Shown piece after piece: positions 34,875 through 44,377 of a DNA stretch of 64,000 bases. Both the position numbers and the translations under genes were made by a program. The stretch lies in contig SBGP01000077.1 in NCBI GenBank assembly GCA_006226595.1, forward strand, positions 124,001 to 188,000. Reading direction: 5' to 3'. Below the pieces are notes generated by a model. It saw only the letters and a program-made list of their open reading frames with translations. It did not search any database and was not told where the DNA came from. Position 1 is the first letter of the stretch. Every line of letters starts with the position of its first letter. Source of the stretch: Deltaproteobacteria bacterium. GTDB lineage: Bacteria; Myxococcota_A; UBA796; GCA-2862545.

Positions 34875-36331
34875 CGGGCCTCCGCCTGGGCGCGCCGAGA
34901 GAGGGCCTCGGCAGCGACTACCCGGTCATCGAACGCAAGCTTCGTGCCGCCCACGTCCTGGTAGGTCTCGTGACCCTTGCCCGCGACGAGAATGGCGTCT
35001 CCAGGCGCAGCCTGGGCGACCGTCCACGCAATCGCAGCTCGCCGGTCCACGTCCACGTGGGTGGGGGCCGACGACATTCCCGCGAGAATCGCATCCACGA
35101 TCTGTTGCGGGTCCTCCGTCCGAGGGTTGTCGCTGGTCACCACGACCCGGTCGGCGAGCGCTTCTGCGACGCGGCCCATCTCGGGACGCTTGCCGGCATC
35201 GCGGTCGCCACCACAGCCGAACACCACCCACACGGTGCCGTCGGTGAGCCCGCGCACTGCCGAGAGCGCCGCCTCGAGGGCATCGGCGGTGTGGGCATAG
35301 TCGACGAGCACCACCAGGCCGAGGTCGTTGGGCACCGTCTCGAGGCGCCCGGGCACGCCCGAGACCTGACCGAGCGCATCGGCGGCTTCCTGCGGCGCGA
35401 GGCCCAGGGTGAGGAGCACGCCGAGAGCCGCGGCGAGGTTCAGCGCGTTGTACCGACCGACCAGCGGGGAGCTCAGGCGCGCCGGGCCCATGGGGGTGAC
35501 CAGACCGAGGTCCATGCCGTGCCCGCCCTGGGTGAACGCGGCGATGCCGACGTCCGCATCGCCGAAGCCGTAGGTCCACTGGTCCGACGGCGCACCCATG
35601 CGGTCGCGCTGCGGCTCCTCGCTGCACAGCAGGGCCCGAGGGGGCCCTCCCGCGTCGCGGAGAAGGTCGGTGAACAGCCTCGACTTGGCGTCGATGTAGG
35701 CATCGATCGTGCCGTGGTAGTCGAGGTGATCACGACGCAGGTTCGTGAGCACCGCCGTGTGGAAGCGCGTGCCCGTGACCCGATGCTGATCGAGCCCGAT
35801 GGAGCTCACTTCGAGCGCCACCGCCGCACAGCCCGCATCCCGGGCGTCGGCGAGGAAGGCCTGCAGACCGGGGGCCTCCGGCGTGGTCAGGTCGCTCGGC
35901 CGCTGGGTGCCGCCGATGAACCAGCCCGTGGTGCCGGCCCGTGCCGCCGTGCGCCCGCTGGCGAGCAACGCCCCCTCGACCAGCGTGGTCACCGTGGTCT
36001 TGCCGTTCGTGCCGGTGACGCCGACGACCGGCACCCCCGCCGAGGGATGACCGGCGAGGATGGCCGCGATCTGACCGAGGGCCCGCTTCGTGTCCGGCAC
36101 CCGAATCACCACCACGTTCGGCGGTGGGTGCACGTCCCGCTCGACGACCACGGCAGCCGCGGCCGTGTCGGCGACAAAGGCATGCCCGTCCACCCGCGCT
36201 CCCCGGACCGCGACGAACACGGAGTCGGGACGCACGTCGCGCGAGTCGCGCGTCACATGGCCGACCTCGATGCTGAGGTCGCCGTGAGCGCGCGCATCGG
36301 GAAGCTGCACGAGCAGCGCTTCCAGGCGCAT
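34871..36331 (-). CDS. murE: UDP-MurNAc-L-Ala-D-Glu--meso-diaminopimelate ligase
   Basis: 486 residues from ATG 36331. Adds the third residue of the stem peptide. The ATP loop is GVTGTNGKTTVTTL and TSDNPRTEDP carries the DNPR motif that marks the meso-diaminopimelate-specific enzymes, so this cell wall is predicted to be of the meso-DAP type. The carbamylated-Lys region (YIDAKSRLF) is present. The first gene after the break in the dcw cluster; upstream is C-rich on the coding strand with no Shine-Dalgarno. Confidence 0.97.
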   Translation of the reverse strand: MRLEALLVQLPDARAHGDLSIEVGHVTRDSRDVRPDSVFVAVRGARVDGHAFVADTAAAAVVVERDVHPPPNVVVIRVPDTKRALGQIAAILAGHPSAGVPVVGVTGTNGKTTVTTLVEGALLASGRTAARAGTTGWFIGGTQRPSDLTTPEAPGLQAFLADARDAGCAAVALEVSSIGLDQHRVTGTRFHTAVLTNLRRDHLDYHGTIDAYIDAKSRLFTDLLRDAGGPPRALLCSEEPQRDRMGAPSDQWTYGFGDADVGIAAFTQGGHGMDLGLVTPMGPARLSSPLVGRYNALNLAAALGVLLTLGLAPQEAADALGQVSGVPGRLETVPNDLGLVVLVDYAHTADALEAALSAVRGLTDGTVWVVFGCGGDRDAGKRPEMGRVAEALADRVVVTSDNPRTEDPQQIVDAILAGMSSAPTHVDVDRRAAIAWTVAQAAPGDAILVAGKGHETYQDVGGTKLAFDDRVVAAEALSRRAQAEAR

Positions 36332-36527
36332 GGACTTCGGGGGGAGGGGGGTTTTGCGGGGGGGTTGGGGTGGCCAGGGAGGCCGGTGACCCGGGGAGCG
36401 ACGGGGAGTCGCAGTGGGTCGGAAGGGGTGAACTCTTTTACCGCTCCGACCCGGCGCAGGGCAAGCGGAATCTCGACAGTTTTCGAGGGGCGGCGACCGG
36501 CCTGGGACCGGCACTCCTCGCGGAAGC

Positions 36528-37316
36528 TCACCAGCCGAGTCGTCGCACGGCCGCAGCGGTGCTCGCGACGTAGCTTCCGCCGAACATCCACACGTGGACC
36601 AACAGGTAGAGGAGCACGTAGTAGTCGAGGTGTTCGCGCACTTCGCGCGGGATCGGAAGGCAGCTCTCGTAGGCCTCGAGGCACCGCCCTCCAAAGCCAC
36701 CGAACAGCTGCATCATCGCGAGATCGGCGGCGCGCTCCCCCGCGAACTGCGCCGGATCGATGAACGCGGGTCCGGCGACCGTGTGGAGCACATTGCCGGC
36801 CCACAGGTCGCCGTGCAGGCGGCGGGGTCCCTCTCGCGGCGGGTCCATCTCGACGAGCACGCGCTCGATCCGCCGGGTGAGCGCCTCGCCGAGGGTGGGC
36901 CGGCACGCGGCGAGCAGCGGCCCCACCCGGCACCGCACCCAGTCGTCCTCGCCGAGGCCCCCAGGCATGCGCCACCGGCCGAGGAACACCTCCTCCGCGC
37001 GTCCGTACGCGGGCTCGTGCGTTGCGTGCAGCGCGGCAATCGCCTCCCCCAGCGCCGCTGGGTCCGCGGCGCCTGGCGCGAGGTAGCGCATCACCAGACC
37101 CTGCTCGCCCGCGTGGAGGACCTCGGGCACACGCACGGTCTGGCCGAGGGTGCGCAGTCCCCTCGCCTCCGCGAGGAACATGGGCGACGCGCTCGCCGCG
37201 GTCTTGACGACCACCTCGCCCACGCGCACCACATCCCCGACGTCGCCGCCGCTCAGCGGCTGCCTCGCGCCATCGGCGACACCCGCGCTCGCGAGTAGAC
37301 GGGAGATGCGGTCCAT
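36528..37316 (-). CDS. Fructosamine kinase/aminoglycoside-phosphotransferase-like kinase
   Basis: 262 residues. Protein-kinase-like fold: VVVKTAASASPMFLAEARGL (Lys and Glu of the nucleotide site), RRLHGDLWAGNVLHT (catalytic loop, HGDLWxGN as in fructosamine-3-kinases), and FIDPAQFAGERAADLAMMQL (metal-binding Asp and following Glu). It matches PF03881, whose members phosphorylate ketoamines on glycated proteins or small molecules for deglycation. The start at 37316 follows TAGGCT by five bases and lacks a Shine-Dalgarno. It is divergent from the M20 peptidase gene. Confidence 0.88.
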   Translation of the reverse strand: MDRISRLLASAGVADGARQPLSGGDVGDVVRVGEVVVKTAASASPMFLAEARGLRTLGQTVRVPEVLHAGEQGLVMRYLAPGAADPAALGEAIAALHATHEPAYGRAEEVFLGRWRMPGGLGEDDWVRCRVGPLLAACRPTLGEALTRRIERVLVEMDPPREGPRRLHGDLWAGNVLHTVAGPAFIDPAQFAGERAADLAMMQLFGGFGGRCLEAYESCLPIPREVREHLDYYVLLYLLVHVWMFGGSYVASTAAAVRRLGW

Positions 37317-37321
37317 ACGCG

Positions 37322-37327
37322 AGCCTA
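37322..37327 (-). promoter_or_regulatory. Putative -10 box TAGGCT (leaderless start)
   Basis: On the minus strand TAGGCT ends five bases before ATG 37316. It matches the AraC-gene element at 22160 exactly and no ribosome-binding site is present. Confidence 0.5.
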
Positions 37328-37384
37328 CTCCGCGACGAGCCCGCACCAGAGCCTGTTCGGCGGCTTCACCCCTCGCTGAGGGTG

Positions 37385-37390
37385 TACGAT
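37385..37390 (+). promoter_or_regulatory. Putative -10 box TACGAT
   Basis: Within GTGTACGATGCGC, shared with the region upstream of the cytochrome peroxidase. It ends nine bases before ATG 37400, giving a nearly leaderless transcript for the peptidase gene. Confidence 0.45.
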
Positions 37391-37399
37391 GCGCGAATC

Positions 37400-38911
37400 A
37401 TGACGACCGTCCTGTTCCTCGCCCTCGCCCTCGCCAAGCCCCCCGAGCCGCAGCCGACGCCGGAGTACGTCGAGCACTGGCGCAGCCAGGTCGACTGGAA
37501 GGCGCTCGGCGACGAGTCCGTGGACGTGCTCGCCGAATACCTCGCGGTCGACACCGTGAACCCTCCGGGCAACGAGGCCCGCGGCGCCGCGTTCCTGGCG
37601 CGCGAGCTCGCAAAGGACCGCATCGAGTCCAAGCGCTACGTGCTCTCGGAAGGCCGTGAGTCGCTGGTCGCACGCATCCCCGGCTCCGGCGACCAGCCCC
37701 CCCTGTGCCTGCTGTCGCACATCGACGTCGTGCCGGCCGAGGAAGAGCGCTGGGACCAGGACCCGCTCTCTGGGGCGCGGGTCGACGGCTACCTCTATGG
37801 CCGCGGCGCCCTCGACATGAAGGGCATGGGCGCGCTGGAGCTCCAGGTCCTGCGCCAGCTCCACCGGCAGCGCGTGCCCCTCAACCGCGACATCGTGCTC
37901 GTCGCCGTTGCCGACGAAGAGGTCGACAACCTCGGCATGAAGCAGATCGTCGAGCACTGGGACGAGATCGGCTGCTCACACATGGTGAACGAGGGCGGGC
38001 TCGGCATTCGCGATGCCCTGTTCGACGGCCAGGCGGTGCACGCCATCTCCACCGCCGAGAAGGGCGTGTTCTGGGTCGACATGATCGCCGAGGGGCCCGC
38101 GGGACACGGCTCCACCGAGGACGAAGGAGAGGCGCCAGGTCGCCTGCTCGAGGCCATGCAAGCGGTCGCCACCCGCAAGGCCAAGCCCCGCATCGAGCCC
38201 GACATGTACACGCTGCTCGCGAACATCGGCGCCCACAAGGGCGGGTTCACGGGGTGGGTGCTCCGGCACCGGTGGACGGTGAACCTGCTCGCCAAGGGCC
38301 AGCTCATGGGCAACTCGGCGACGCGGGCCACGATCACCGACACCCTGCACCTGACCGGCATGAGCGGCGCGAACAGCCACAACGTCGTGCCCTCGGAGGT
38401 CCGCGCCCGCTACGACAGCCGCCTGCTTCCCGGGACCACGGGAGACGAGATGCTCGCCGAGCTCGAGCACCTCACCCGCAAGGTCGACGGCATCTCCTTC
38501 GAGGTCTTCCACGACCAGCTGTCGAACGGCTCGCCCGTCGACGACCCGCTGTTCGCCGCCCTGTCGCGCTACGCGGTGGAGGGTCGCCCCTACGCGGTGG
38601 CCGGCCCGGTGCTCTCGGTCGGCTTCACCGACTCGATCTTCGCGCGGCCCCTCGGCGTCCACGCGTACGGCTACGTGCCCTTCGAGGTCTCGGAGGAGGA
38701 CGCGAACACCATGCACGGCCACAACGAGCGGGTCAGCGAGGAGAACGTCCACGAGGGCGTGCGCAGGCTGTACTCCGCGGTGGTCGAGGTCTCGGTGAAT
38801 CCGGAGGCGCGCGAGCCGCTTCCCCCGCTGCCCCCGCCGCCGGCCCCCGAGCCGGACAAGGAGCCCAGACCCGAGGATCTCGAGGGACTACCCGAGCAGT
38901 TCGCCCCCTGA
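37400..38911 (+). CDS. M20-family metallopeptidase, exported
   Basis: 503 residues. Starts MTTVLFLALALAKPPEPQP, a short signal peptide. The zinc site is that of M20/ArgE-DapE enzymes: LLSHIDVVP (His107), GRGALDMKG (bridging Asp), ADEEVDN (catalytic and metal Glu) and HGHNERVSEENV near the end (last His). These enzymes hydrolyse dipeptides or N-acyl amino acids. ATG 37400 is chosen over GTG 37382, which overlaps the putative -10. The tail (about 465-503) is Pro/Glu-rich and unstructured. The last 24 bases overlap the convergent membrane-protein gene. Confidence 0.92.
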   Translation: MTTVLFLALALAKPPEPQPTPEYVEHWRSQVDWKALGDESVDVLAEYLAVDTVNPPGNEARGAAFLARELAKDRIESKRYVLSEGRESLVARIPGSGDQPPLCLLSHIDVVPAEEERWDQDPLSGARVDGYLYGRGALDMKGMGALELQVLRQLHRQRVPLNRDIVLVAVADEEVDNLGMKQIVEHWDEIGCSHMVNEGGLGIRDALFDGQAVHAISTAEKGVFWVDMIAEGPAGHGSTEDEGEAPGRLLEAMQAVATRKAKPRIEPDMYTLLANIGAHKGGFTGWVLRHRWTVNLLAKGQLMGNSATRATITDTLHLTGMSGANSHNVVPSEVRARYDSRLLPGTTGDEMLAELEHLTRKVDGISFEVFHDQLSNGSPVDDPLFAALSRYAVEGRPYAVAGPVLSVGFTDSIFARPLGVHAYGYVPFEVSEEDANTMHGHNERVSEENVHEGVRRLYSAVVEVSVNPEAREPLPPLPPPPAPEPDKEPRPEDLEGLPEQFAP

Positions 38912-39661
38912 CGCTGCGGTGGGACGAAGTGGGAGCGCGACCAGCAGCCCCGCACTCCACGCGACGAGCAGGCCGACGAGCACCAGCGCGAAGCTGATTG
39001 GATCTGGCGGCGTGAGCAGCGCCGCGAGCAGCGCGAACCCTGGGAACAGGCTTGCTCCGACCACCGCGGTGACCGCCCATCCCCGTCGGGAAGCGCTGGC
39101 GGCGCCGAGGCTGCTCACGAAGAGCACGGCCCCGAGCGCGAACAAGGTAGAGACGCCGAGGCTCGCCGCGACCCAGTCGTCGAGCTGCACGAGTACAGGG
39201 CCGTCGACCGGCACCAGCAAGCGGGGTGCGGCGACCTCGTGAAACAGCACGTGTCCGAGCCACGCACCGCCGAGACCGGCCAGGGTCGCCGCGATCGCGA
39301 GCAAGCCAGCGCGTCGCCAGCGTCCCGGGGCCGCAACCAGGCCGACGAACGCGAGCAGCGGTGGCAGCCCGAGCCACACGACCAGCGCGGCCCACGCAGC
39401 AAACCAGGGGCTCGCACTCGGCGAGGTCTGGAGCAACTGCACGTCGTTGGCCGCGGCGATGCGTGCCACCAGCAGCCCGGCGAGCCCGCCACCGACGCCA
39501 ACCGCGCCGAGCACCGCGAGCCCGCTGACCGCCAGCGCCGGCCACGCGATGGGCGCGCGCTGCCCCGCGGACGGCATGCGCGACACGCCGAACGCCGCCA
39601 GCCCCAGCCCAACCGGCAGGCTGACGACCACGCCGAGCAGCTCGACCAGACCCAGGCCCAC
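38888..39661 (-). CDS. Hypothetical integral membrane protein
   Basis: 257 residues from GTG 39661, four bases after the acyl-CoA dehydrogenase stop. About seven hydrophobic helices (for example VELLGVVVSLPVGLGLAAF, LAVSGLAVLGAVGVGGGLAG, LGVSTLFALGAVLFVSSLG, ISFALVLVGLLVAWSAGLLV) joined by short loops. No catalytic motif or family is apparent. It is probably co-transcribed with the dehydrogenase. Function unknown. Confidence 0.7.
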   Translation of the reverse strand: MGLGLVELLGVVVSLPVGLGLAAFGVSRMPSAGQRAPIAWPALAVSGLAVLGAVGVGGGLAGLLVARIAAANDVQLLQTSPSASPWFAAWAALVVWLGLPPLLAFVGLVAAPGRWRRAGLLAIAATLAGLGGAWLGHVLFHEVAAPRLLVPVDGPVLVQLDDWVAASLGVSTLFALGAVLFVSSLGAASASRRGWAVTAVVGASLFPGFALLAALLTPPDPISFALVLVGLLVAWSAGLLVALPLRPTAASGGELLG

Positions 39662-39665
39662 CCGG

Positions 39666-40820
39666 TCAGCCGACCAGGCTGCGAGCGATGACCAGCCGCT
39701 GGATCTCGCTCGACCCTTCGTAGATGCGGGTGACGCGGATGTCCCGATACAGCCGCTCGACGGTGTACTCCTCGCTGTAGCCGTAGCCACCGTGGAGCTG
39801 CACGCAGCGGTCGATCACGCGGTCCGCGGCCTCGGAGGCGAACACCTTGGCCATGCTCGACTCGGGCCCCGCGGTGTGGCCGGCATCGAGCAACCTCGCC
39901 GCGCGCACCGCCAGGGTCCAGGCGGCGTCGAGATCAATGCGGCAGTCGGCCAGCGCGAAGCGCGAGTTCTGGAAGTCCGCGATGCGCTTTCCGAAAGCCC
40001 GGCGCTCGACCGTGTACGCCAGGGCTTCGGCGAGTGCCGCCTCCCCCAGTCCCAGGCACAGCCCCGAGATGCCGACGCGACCCGCCCCCAGCGCTTCGAG
40101 CGCGAGTGCGTAGCCGCGGGTGGGCTCCCCGAGCACGTCCTCGTCGGGTACGAACAGATCGTCGAGGTGCAGCGCGACGGTTCCCGAGCTGCGCTGCCCC
40201 ATCTTGCGCTCCTCCTTGCCGATCTCGAGGCCCTCGGCCCCGCGCGGCACCAGGAACGCGCCGATGTCCTGCCGCCCCTGCCCCGTCCGCGCGAACACGA
40301 GGTACATACCGGCATACGCCCCGCTCGTGATCCACATCTTCGAGCCGGTGAGCCGCCAGCCACCGTCCACCCGGCGCGCCGTGGTCGCGAGGGCCGCGGC
40401 ATCGGAGCCCGCCTGCGGCTCCGACAGGCAGAAGGACACGGGTCCGAAGCGCCCGTCACACAGCGGGGCGAGCCAGCGCGACTTCTGGTCCTCGCTCGCG
40501 TGGTCGGCGAGCAGCTTGGACACCAGGTTGCTCGCGGCGACGACCACCGACACCGAGGCGTCCCCCTCGGTGAGCGCCTCCATCGCGAGCAGGTACGCGA
40601 GGTTGTCGAACCCGCCGCCGCCATCGCACTCCGGCACCTTGGCGGCCATCATGCCCATCTCGGCGAGCTCACCGAGGATGTCCGCGGGAAAGCGGTGCTC
40701 CCGGTCGCGCTGCATGGCCCCCGGCGCGATGCGCTCCGCCGCATAGGCGCACAGCATCTCGTACAGATCGCGCTGGGCGTCGGTCGGCGTGACGAGCACG
40801 CGGTCGAGGTCGATGGGCAT
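39666..40820 (-). CDS. Acyl-CoA dehydrogenase
   Basis: 384 residues, full length. FAD-dependent alpha,beta-dehydrogenation of an acyl-CoA in the cytoplasm. The signatures SFCLSEPQAGSDAA and QLHGGYGYSEEYTVERLYRD are intact, and the catalytic base Glu is in VTRIYEGSSEIQRLVIAR, the short/butyryl-CoA-dehydrogenase position. Start 40820 has GGAGG upstream. It sits inside the dcw cluster between ftsI and murE without an evident link to cell-wall synthesis. Confidence 0.95.
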   Translation of the reverse strand: MPIDLDRVLVTPTDAQRDLYEMLCAYAAERIAPGAMQRDREHRFPADILGELAEMGMMAAKVPECDGGGGFDNLAYLLAMEALTEGDASVSVVVAASNLVSKLLADHASEDQKSRWLAPLCDGRFGPVSFCLSEPQAGSDAAALATTARRVDGGWRLTGSKMWITSGAYAGMYLVFARTGQGRQDIGAFLVPRGAEGLEIGKEERKMGQRSSGTVALHLDDLFVPDEDVLGEPTRGYALALEALGAGRVGISGLCLGLGEAALAEALAYTVERRAFGKRIADFQNSRFALADCRIDLDAAWTLAVRAARLLDAGHTAGPESSMAKVFASEAADRVIDRCVQLHGGYGYSEEYTVERLYRDIRVTRIYEGSSEIQRLVIARSLVG

Positions 40821-41137
40821 GGCACCTCCGAGGCGCCACCCTACCGCGGGCTCGCCGAGTCGGGGCGCAGCCCAGCCACGAGGTGTGCATCACCTCGCGA
40901 AGCATCGCGTTTCACCAGAGGGGAGGACCAGTCCGCGACCGAGCGCCTTGGGAGGGGGGACTGTAGGGGATGGGGTGACTCCACATGAGCATCACTTCGG
41001 TGACCCGATGAGCTGGTCGGCGGGGGAATGCCTTCCGGAAGCTCGGGGGTGGGCGGGGCCGGTGGGTGCTCCCCGGTGGGGGGGATCCGGGGTGTGGTGT
41101 CGACTCTCGGTCGCGGACTGACCTGGGGGAAACGGAG
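40821..41137. other. Intergenic region downstream of ftsI
   Basis: 317 bases between the ftsI stop and the acyl-CoA dehydrogenase start. G-run-rich on the plus strand; I see no gene and no clear intrinsic terminator. The GGAGG of the dehydrogenase gene lies at its left end. Confidence 0.45.
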
Positions 41138-43135
41138 TTACTGGAAAACGACGGCGACGAGCTCGCCTTCGCGAATCGGGGTGCCGGGTGCGGGGCTCTG
41201 GGCGACGGCCATGCCGCTGCCCTCGAGCGCCACCTTGAGGCCACTGGCTTGCAGGCTGGCGAGGACTTCGCGGACCGGACGGCCGCGGAGATCGGGAAGC
41301 TCCCATCCGTCGCCGTCCCGGGTGAGGACGAGGCCGTCGTCGGCGAGCGTGTCGGTGACCGGGACCTCGGCGAGGCGCTCGGCCTCCTCGGTCTCTTCCG
41401 GTGGGTCGGGCTCGACGCCGAGCACGCGCATGGCCTCGGCGCCGATCTCGGCGAAGGCCGGCGCAGCGACGATGCCACCGTAGCGGCTGCCCTGGGTGGG
41501 CTCGTCGACGGTGACGACGATGGCGACCTCGGGCCGATCCGCGGGCAGGAAGCCCATGAACGAGCCGATGCGGCCGGCACCGTAGGTGCCGTTCTCGACC
41601 TTCTCAGCGGTTCCGGTCTTGCCGGCGACCTTGTAGCCCTCGACCCGCGCGCGGGTCGCGGTGCCACCCTGCTCGGTGACCGAGACCATCATGCGCGCGA
41701 GCTTGTGCGCGGTCTCGGCGGACACGGCCTGGCGGACCACCGTCGGCTTCATGGTCCACGCGGTGAGGCCGTCGGCGTCGGTGATCTCGCTGACGAGGCG
41801 GGGCTTCATCAGCTTGCCGTCGTTCGCGAGCGAGGCGGTGGCCATGGCCAGCTGCAGGCCGGTCACGGTCATGCCCTGGCCGTAGCTCGTGGTCGCGAGC
41901 TCGATGGGCCGGATCTTGGCGGGGTTGCGCAGCGCTCCGGAGCGCTCGCCGGGAAGCTCGATGCCCGTGGGCTCGCCGAAGCCGAAGGCCTCGAAGTAGT
42001 CGATGAACCGGTCGGCACCGATGGCGAGGGCCTGCTTCGCCGAGCCGATGTTCGACGAGTACTTGAGGACCTCGGTCGCGGTGACGACGCCATGGGGGTG
42101 GTCGTCGCGGATGCGGGTGCGGCCGATGTAGTAGGCGCCGCCCTCGCAATCGACGGGGGACATCTCGTCGATGAGCCCCTCTTCGACGGCCGCGGCAATC
42201 GTGAACGGCTTCATCACCGAGCCGGGCTCGATCGCGTCCTGGACCGCGTGGTTGCGGCGCGGTGCGGGGTCGGTGTCGAGCGCGTTCGGGTTGAAGGTCG
42301 GGCGGTTCGCGAGCGCGAGGATGTCGCCGGTGTCGACGTCGATGACCACCGCGAACGCCGCCTTCGGCGCGTGACGCTCGACCACCCCGTCGAGCGCGCG
42401 CTCGGCAGCCCGCTGGATGCTGCGGTCGAGGGTGGTGTGGACGGTCATGCCGGCGTCGGGACGGTGCTCGGCCTCTTCGGCGTCGACACCCAGACCACGG
42501 CGGTCGCGACGGCGCTGGACGACGAGCTGCCCACCGTCGAGGTACGGGTCCATCGCCTTCTCGAGCCCACCGCGGCCGACGCCCTTGCTGTCCACGAAGC
42601 CGAGGATCTGGCTCGCGAGCTGGCCTTCCGGGTAGTAGCGACGGGCATCGCGATGCGTCCACACCGCGGGATGGTCGAGCTCGGCAATCGCGCGGGCGAC
42701 CGCGGGATGCACCTTGCTCTTCAGGCGCTGGTAACGCGACTCGCGGGACAGCTTCTCGAGCATCTCGTGCTCGTCGAGCTCGAGGATGCGCGCAAGGTCA
42801 CGGGCGAGGCCGACGCGGTCCTCCTCGCGCACCGACATCGGGTCGACGGCGACGGACGGCGTGTCGAGGCTGGTCGCGAGGCGACGGCCTTCTCGGTCGA
42901 GTACCTCGCCGCGGCGCTCGCGAATCGTCACCTGGCCCCAGCGCTGCACACTCGCCTGGCGAATGGTCTGCGGGTCGGGCGACAAACACAGGGTGGCCCC
43001 GCGCACGCCGATCCCGACGAGCACCGCCGCGAACAACGCGCCGAGCGCACGGGTACGAGACCGCGCACGCGCACGCACGAGCTCCGGCGACTCGACCGGA
43101 ATCGGAACCGGGGGCACGTACAGGCGGTCGCTCAT
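41138..43135 (-). CDS. ftsI: Peptidoglycan D,D-transpeptidase FtsI (PBP3-like) with C-terminal PASTA domain
   Basis: 665 residues. One N-terminal membrane helix (about 27-48), a pedestal domain (RRGEVLDREGRRLATSLDTP), and the penicillin-binding core: SVMK with Ser306 and Lys309, YSSN, and AGKTGTAEK. The last 60 residues (LPDLRGRPVREVLASLQASG) form a PASTA domain, a muropeptide-sensing module common in Gram-positive PBPs and also found in deltaproteobacterial FtsI. It cross-links septal peptidoglycan with FtsW. ATG overlaps the ftsL stop (ATGA). Confidence 0.96.
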   Translation of the reverse strand: MSDRLYVPPVPIPVESPELVRARARSRTRALGALFAAVLVGIGVRGATLCLSPDPQTIRQASVQRWGQVTIRERRGEVLDREGRRLATSLDTPSVAVDPMSVREEDRVGLARDLARILELDEHEMLEKLSRESRYQRLKSKVHPAVARAIAELDHPAVWTHRDARRYYPEGQLASQILGFVDSKGVGRGGLEKAMDPYLDGGQLVVQRRRDRRGLGVDAEEAEHRPDAGMTVHTTLDRSIQRAAERALDGVVERHAPKAAFAVVIDVDTGDILALANRPTFNPNALDTDPAPRRNHAVQDAIEPGSVMKPFTIAAAVEEGLIDEMSPVDCEGGAYYIGRTRIRDDHPHGVVTATEVLKYSSNIGSAKQALAIGADRFIDYFEAFGFGEPTGIELPGERSGALRNPAKIRPIELATTSYGQGMTVTGLQLAMATASLANDGKLMKPRLVSEITDADGLTAWTMKPTVVRQAVSAETAHKLARMMVSVTEQGGTATRARVEGYKVAGKTGTAEKVENGTYGAGRIGSFMGFLPADRPEVAIVVTVDEPTQGSRYGGIVAAPAFAEIGAEAMRVLGVEPDPPEETEEAERLAEVPVTDTLADDGLVLTRDGDGWELPDLRGRPVREVLASLQASGLKVALEGSGMAVAQSPAPGTPIREGELVAVVFQ

Positions 43136-43470
43136 CGCACGCGCTCCACCGAAGCCGGCGTGACGATGGAGAGCTCGGCGGCGACGGCCTCGACCGCGGC
43201 GGTGCGGCGGCGAGCGTCGACCTCGAGCTGCAGGCGCTCGTGGAGGAGCAGTGCCTCCTTCTGCTGGGACTCGGCGCGCTCGATGTCCTTGCGCAGCTCC
43301 TGGACCTCGACGCGCACGGCGACGGCAATGGCCATCAGCACGAACACGCTGGCCACCCACACGCCATGGCGCCACAGGGGCACCAGACGACGCCAGGGAC
43401 TGGTCCAGCCCACGACCTCGACGTCGGGAGCGGGAAGCGCAACAGCAGCCTCGTGGATGCGATCACTCAT
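43132..43470 (-). CDS. ftsL: Cell division protein FtsL-like
   Basis: 112 residues: a cytoplasmic head with Trp/Arg (WTSPWRRLVPLWRHGVW), one membrane helix (about 38-55, VASVFVLMAIAVAVRV) and a periplasmic coiled coil rich in Glu/Gln/Arg/Leu (VQELRKDIERAESQQKEALL). Sequence is weakly conserved in this family, but topology, size and position between rsmH and ftsI are diagnostic. It overlaps rsmH by eight bases and ftsI by four. Confidence 0.88.
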   Translation of the reverse strand: MSDRIHEAAVALPAPDVEVVGWTSPWRRLVPLWRHGVWVASVFVLMAIAVAVRVEVQELRKDIERAESQQKEALLLHERLQLEVDARRRTAAVEAVAAELSIVTPASVERVR

Positions 43471-44377
43471 GGGGGAGCCTCACTGCAGTGCGGAGGCGGG
43501 CCGAGCGGGCCCGGGGGTTGGGGTCGGAGGGAGGGGCGGTGACGCTCTTGCGGGGCCTTTCGAGGCGAAAGGTGCCGACCGGGTGGCCGAACGCGTCACG
43601 CGGGGCTTCGCGGCCCGACTCGTGCGCCATGAAGCGCTTGACGAGACGGTCCTCGAGGGAGTGGAAGGTGATGATGCACAGGCGGCCGCCGGGTCGTAGC
43701 ACGTCGATCGCGGCAGGCAGGAAGCGCTCGATCTCGCCCAGCTCGTCGTTCACGGCGATTCGAAGGCCCTGGAAGCTCTTCGTGGCCGGGTGAATGCGAC
43801 CTTTGGTGCGGCCGACGGCGCCGGCGATGATCTTCGCGAGCTGCAGGGTGTCGGTGATCGGGCGGTTGGCGACGATCGCCCGGGCCACCGCCCGAGAGCG
43901 ACGCTCCTCGCCGTACTCGAAGATCACGCGCGCGATCTCTTCTTCACGCCAGCGGTTGACGATGTCGTCCGCGGACAGCGACGCATCGGGGTCCATGCGC
44001 ATGTCGACCGGACCGGCGAAGCGGAAGGAGAACCCGCGCTCGGCGAGGTCCAGCTGGGGGCTCGACACACCGAGGTCCGCGATGACGCCATCGACGTGGT
44101 CGATGCCGAGGTCCGCGAGCACGTAGGCGATCTCGGAGAAGCGCGCGCGCACGGGCACGAAGCGCTCACCGAAGCGCGCGAGCCGTTCTCCCGCCGCCTT
44201 CAGCGCGCTGGGATCCCGGTCGATGCCGATGACCTTGCAGTCCGCCGCGTCGAGGATGGCCTCGGTGTGGCCGCCGCCTCCGAGGGTGCAGTCCACGTAG
44301 GTCATGCCCGCCTGCGGCTGCAGGGCGACCACGGTCTCTTCGAGCAGGACGGAGGTGTGTTCGAAGGCCACGGTCAT
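43463..44377 (-). CDS. rsmH: 16S rRNA (cytosine(1402)-N4)-methyltransferase
   Basis: 304 residues. SAM-dependent enzyme that methylates N4 of C1402 in 16S rRNA. FEHTSVLLEETVVAL opens the family; YVDCTLGGGGHTEAIL is the SAM motif; DGVIADLGVSSPQLDLAERG and GGRLCIITFHSLEDRLVK are the conserved substrate motifs. ATG 44377 overlaps the mraZ stop (ATGA). Confidence 0.97.
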   Translation of the reverse strand: MTVAFEHTSVLLEETVVALQPQAGMTYVDCTLGGGGHTEAILDAADCKVIGIDRDPSALKAAGERLARFGERFVPVRARFSEIAYVLADLGIDHVDGVIADLGVSSPQLDLAERGFSFRFAGPVDMRMDPDASLSADDIVNRWREEEIARVIFEYGEERRSRAVARAIVANRPITDTLQLAKIIAGAVGRTKGRIHPATKSFQGLRIAVNDELGEIERFLPAAIDVLRPGGRLCIITFHSLEDRLVKRFMAHESGREAPRDAFGHPVGTFRLERPRKSVTAPPSDPNPRARSARLRTAVRLPHE

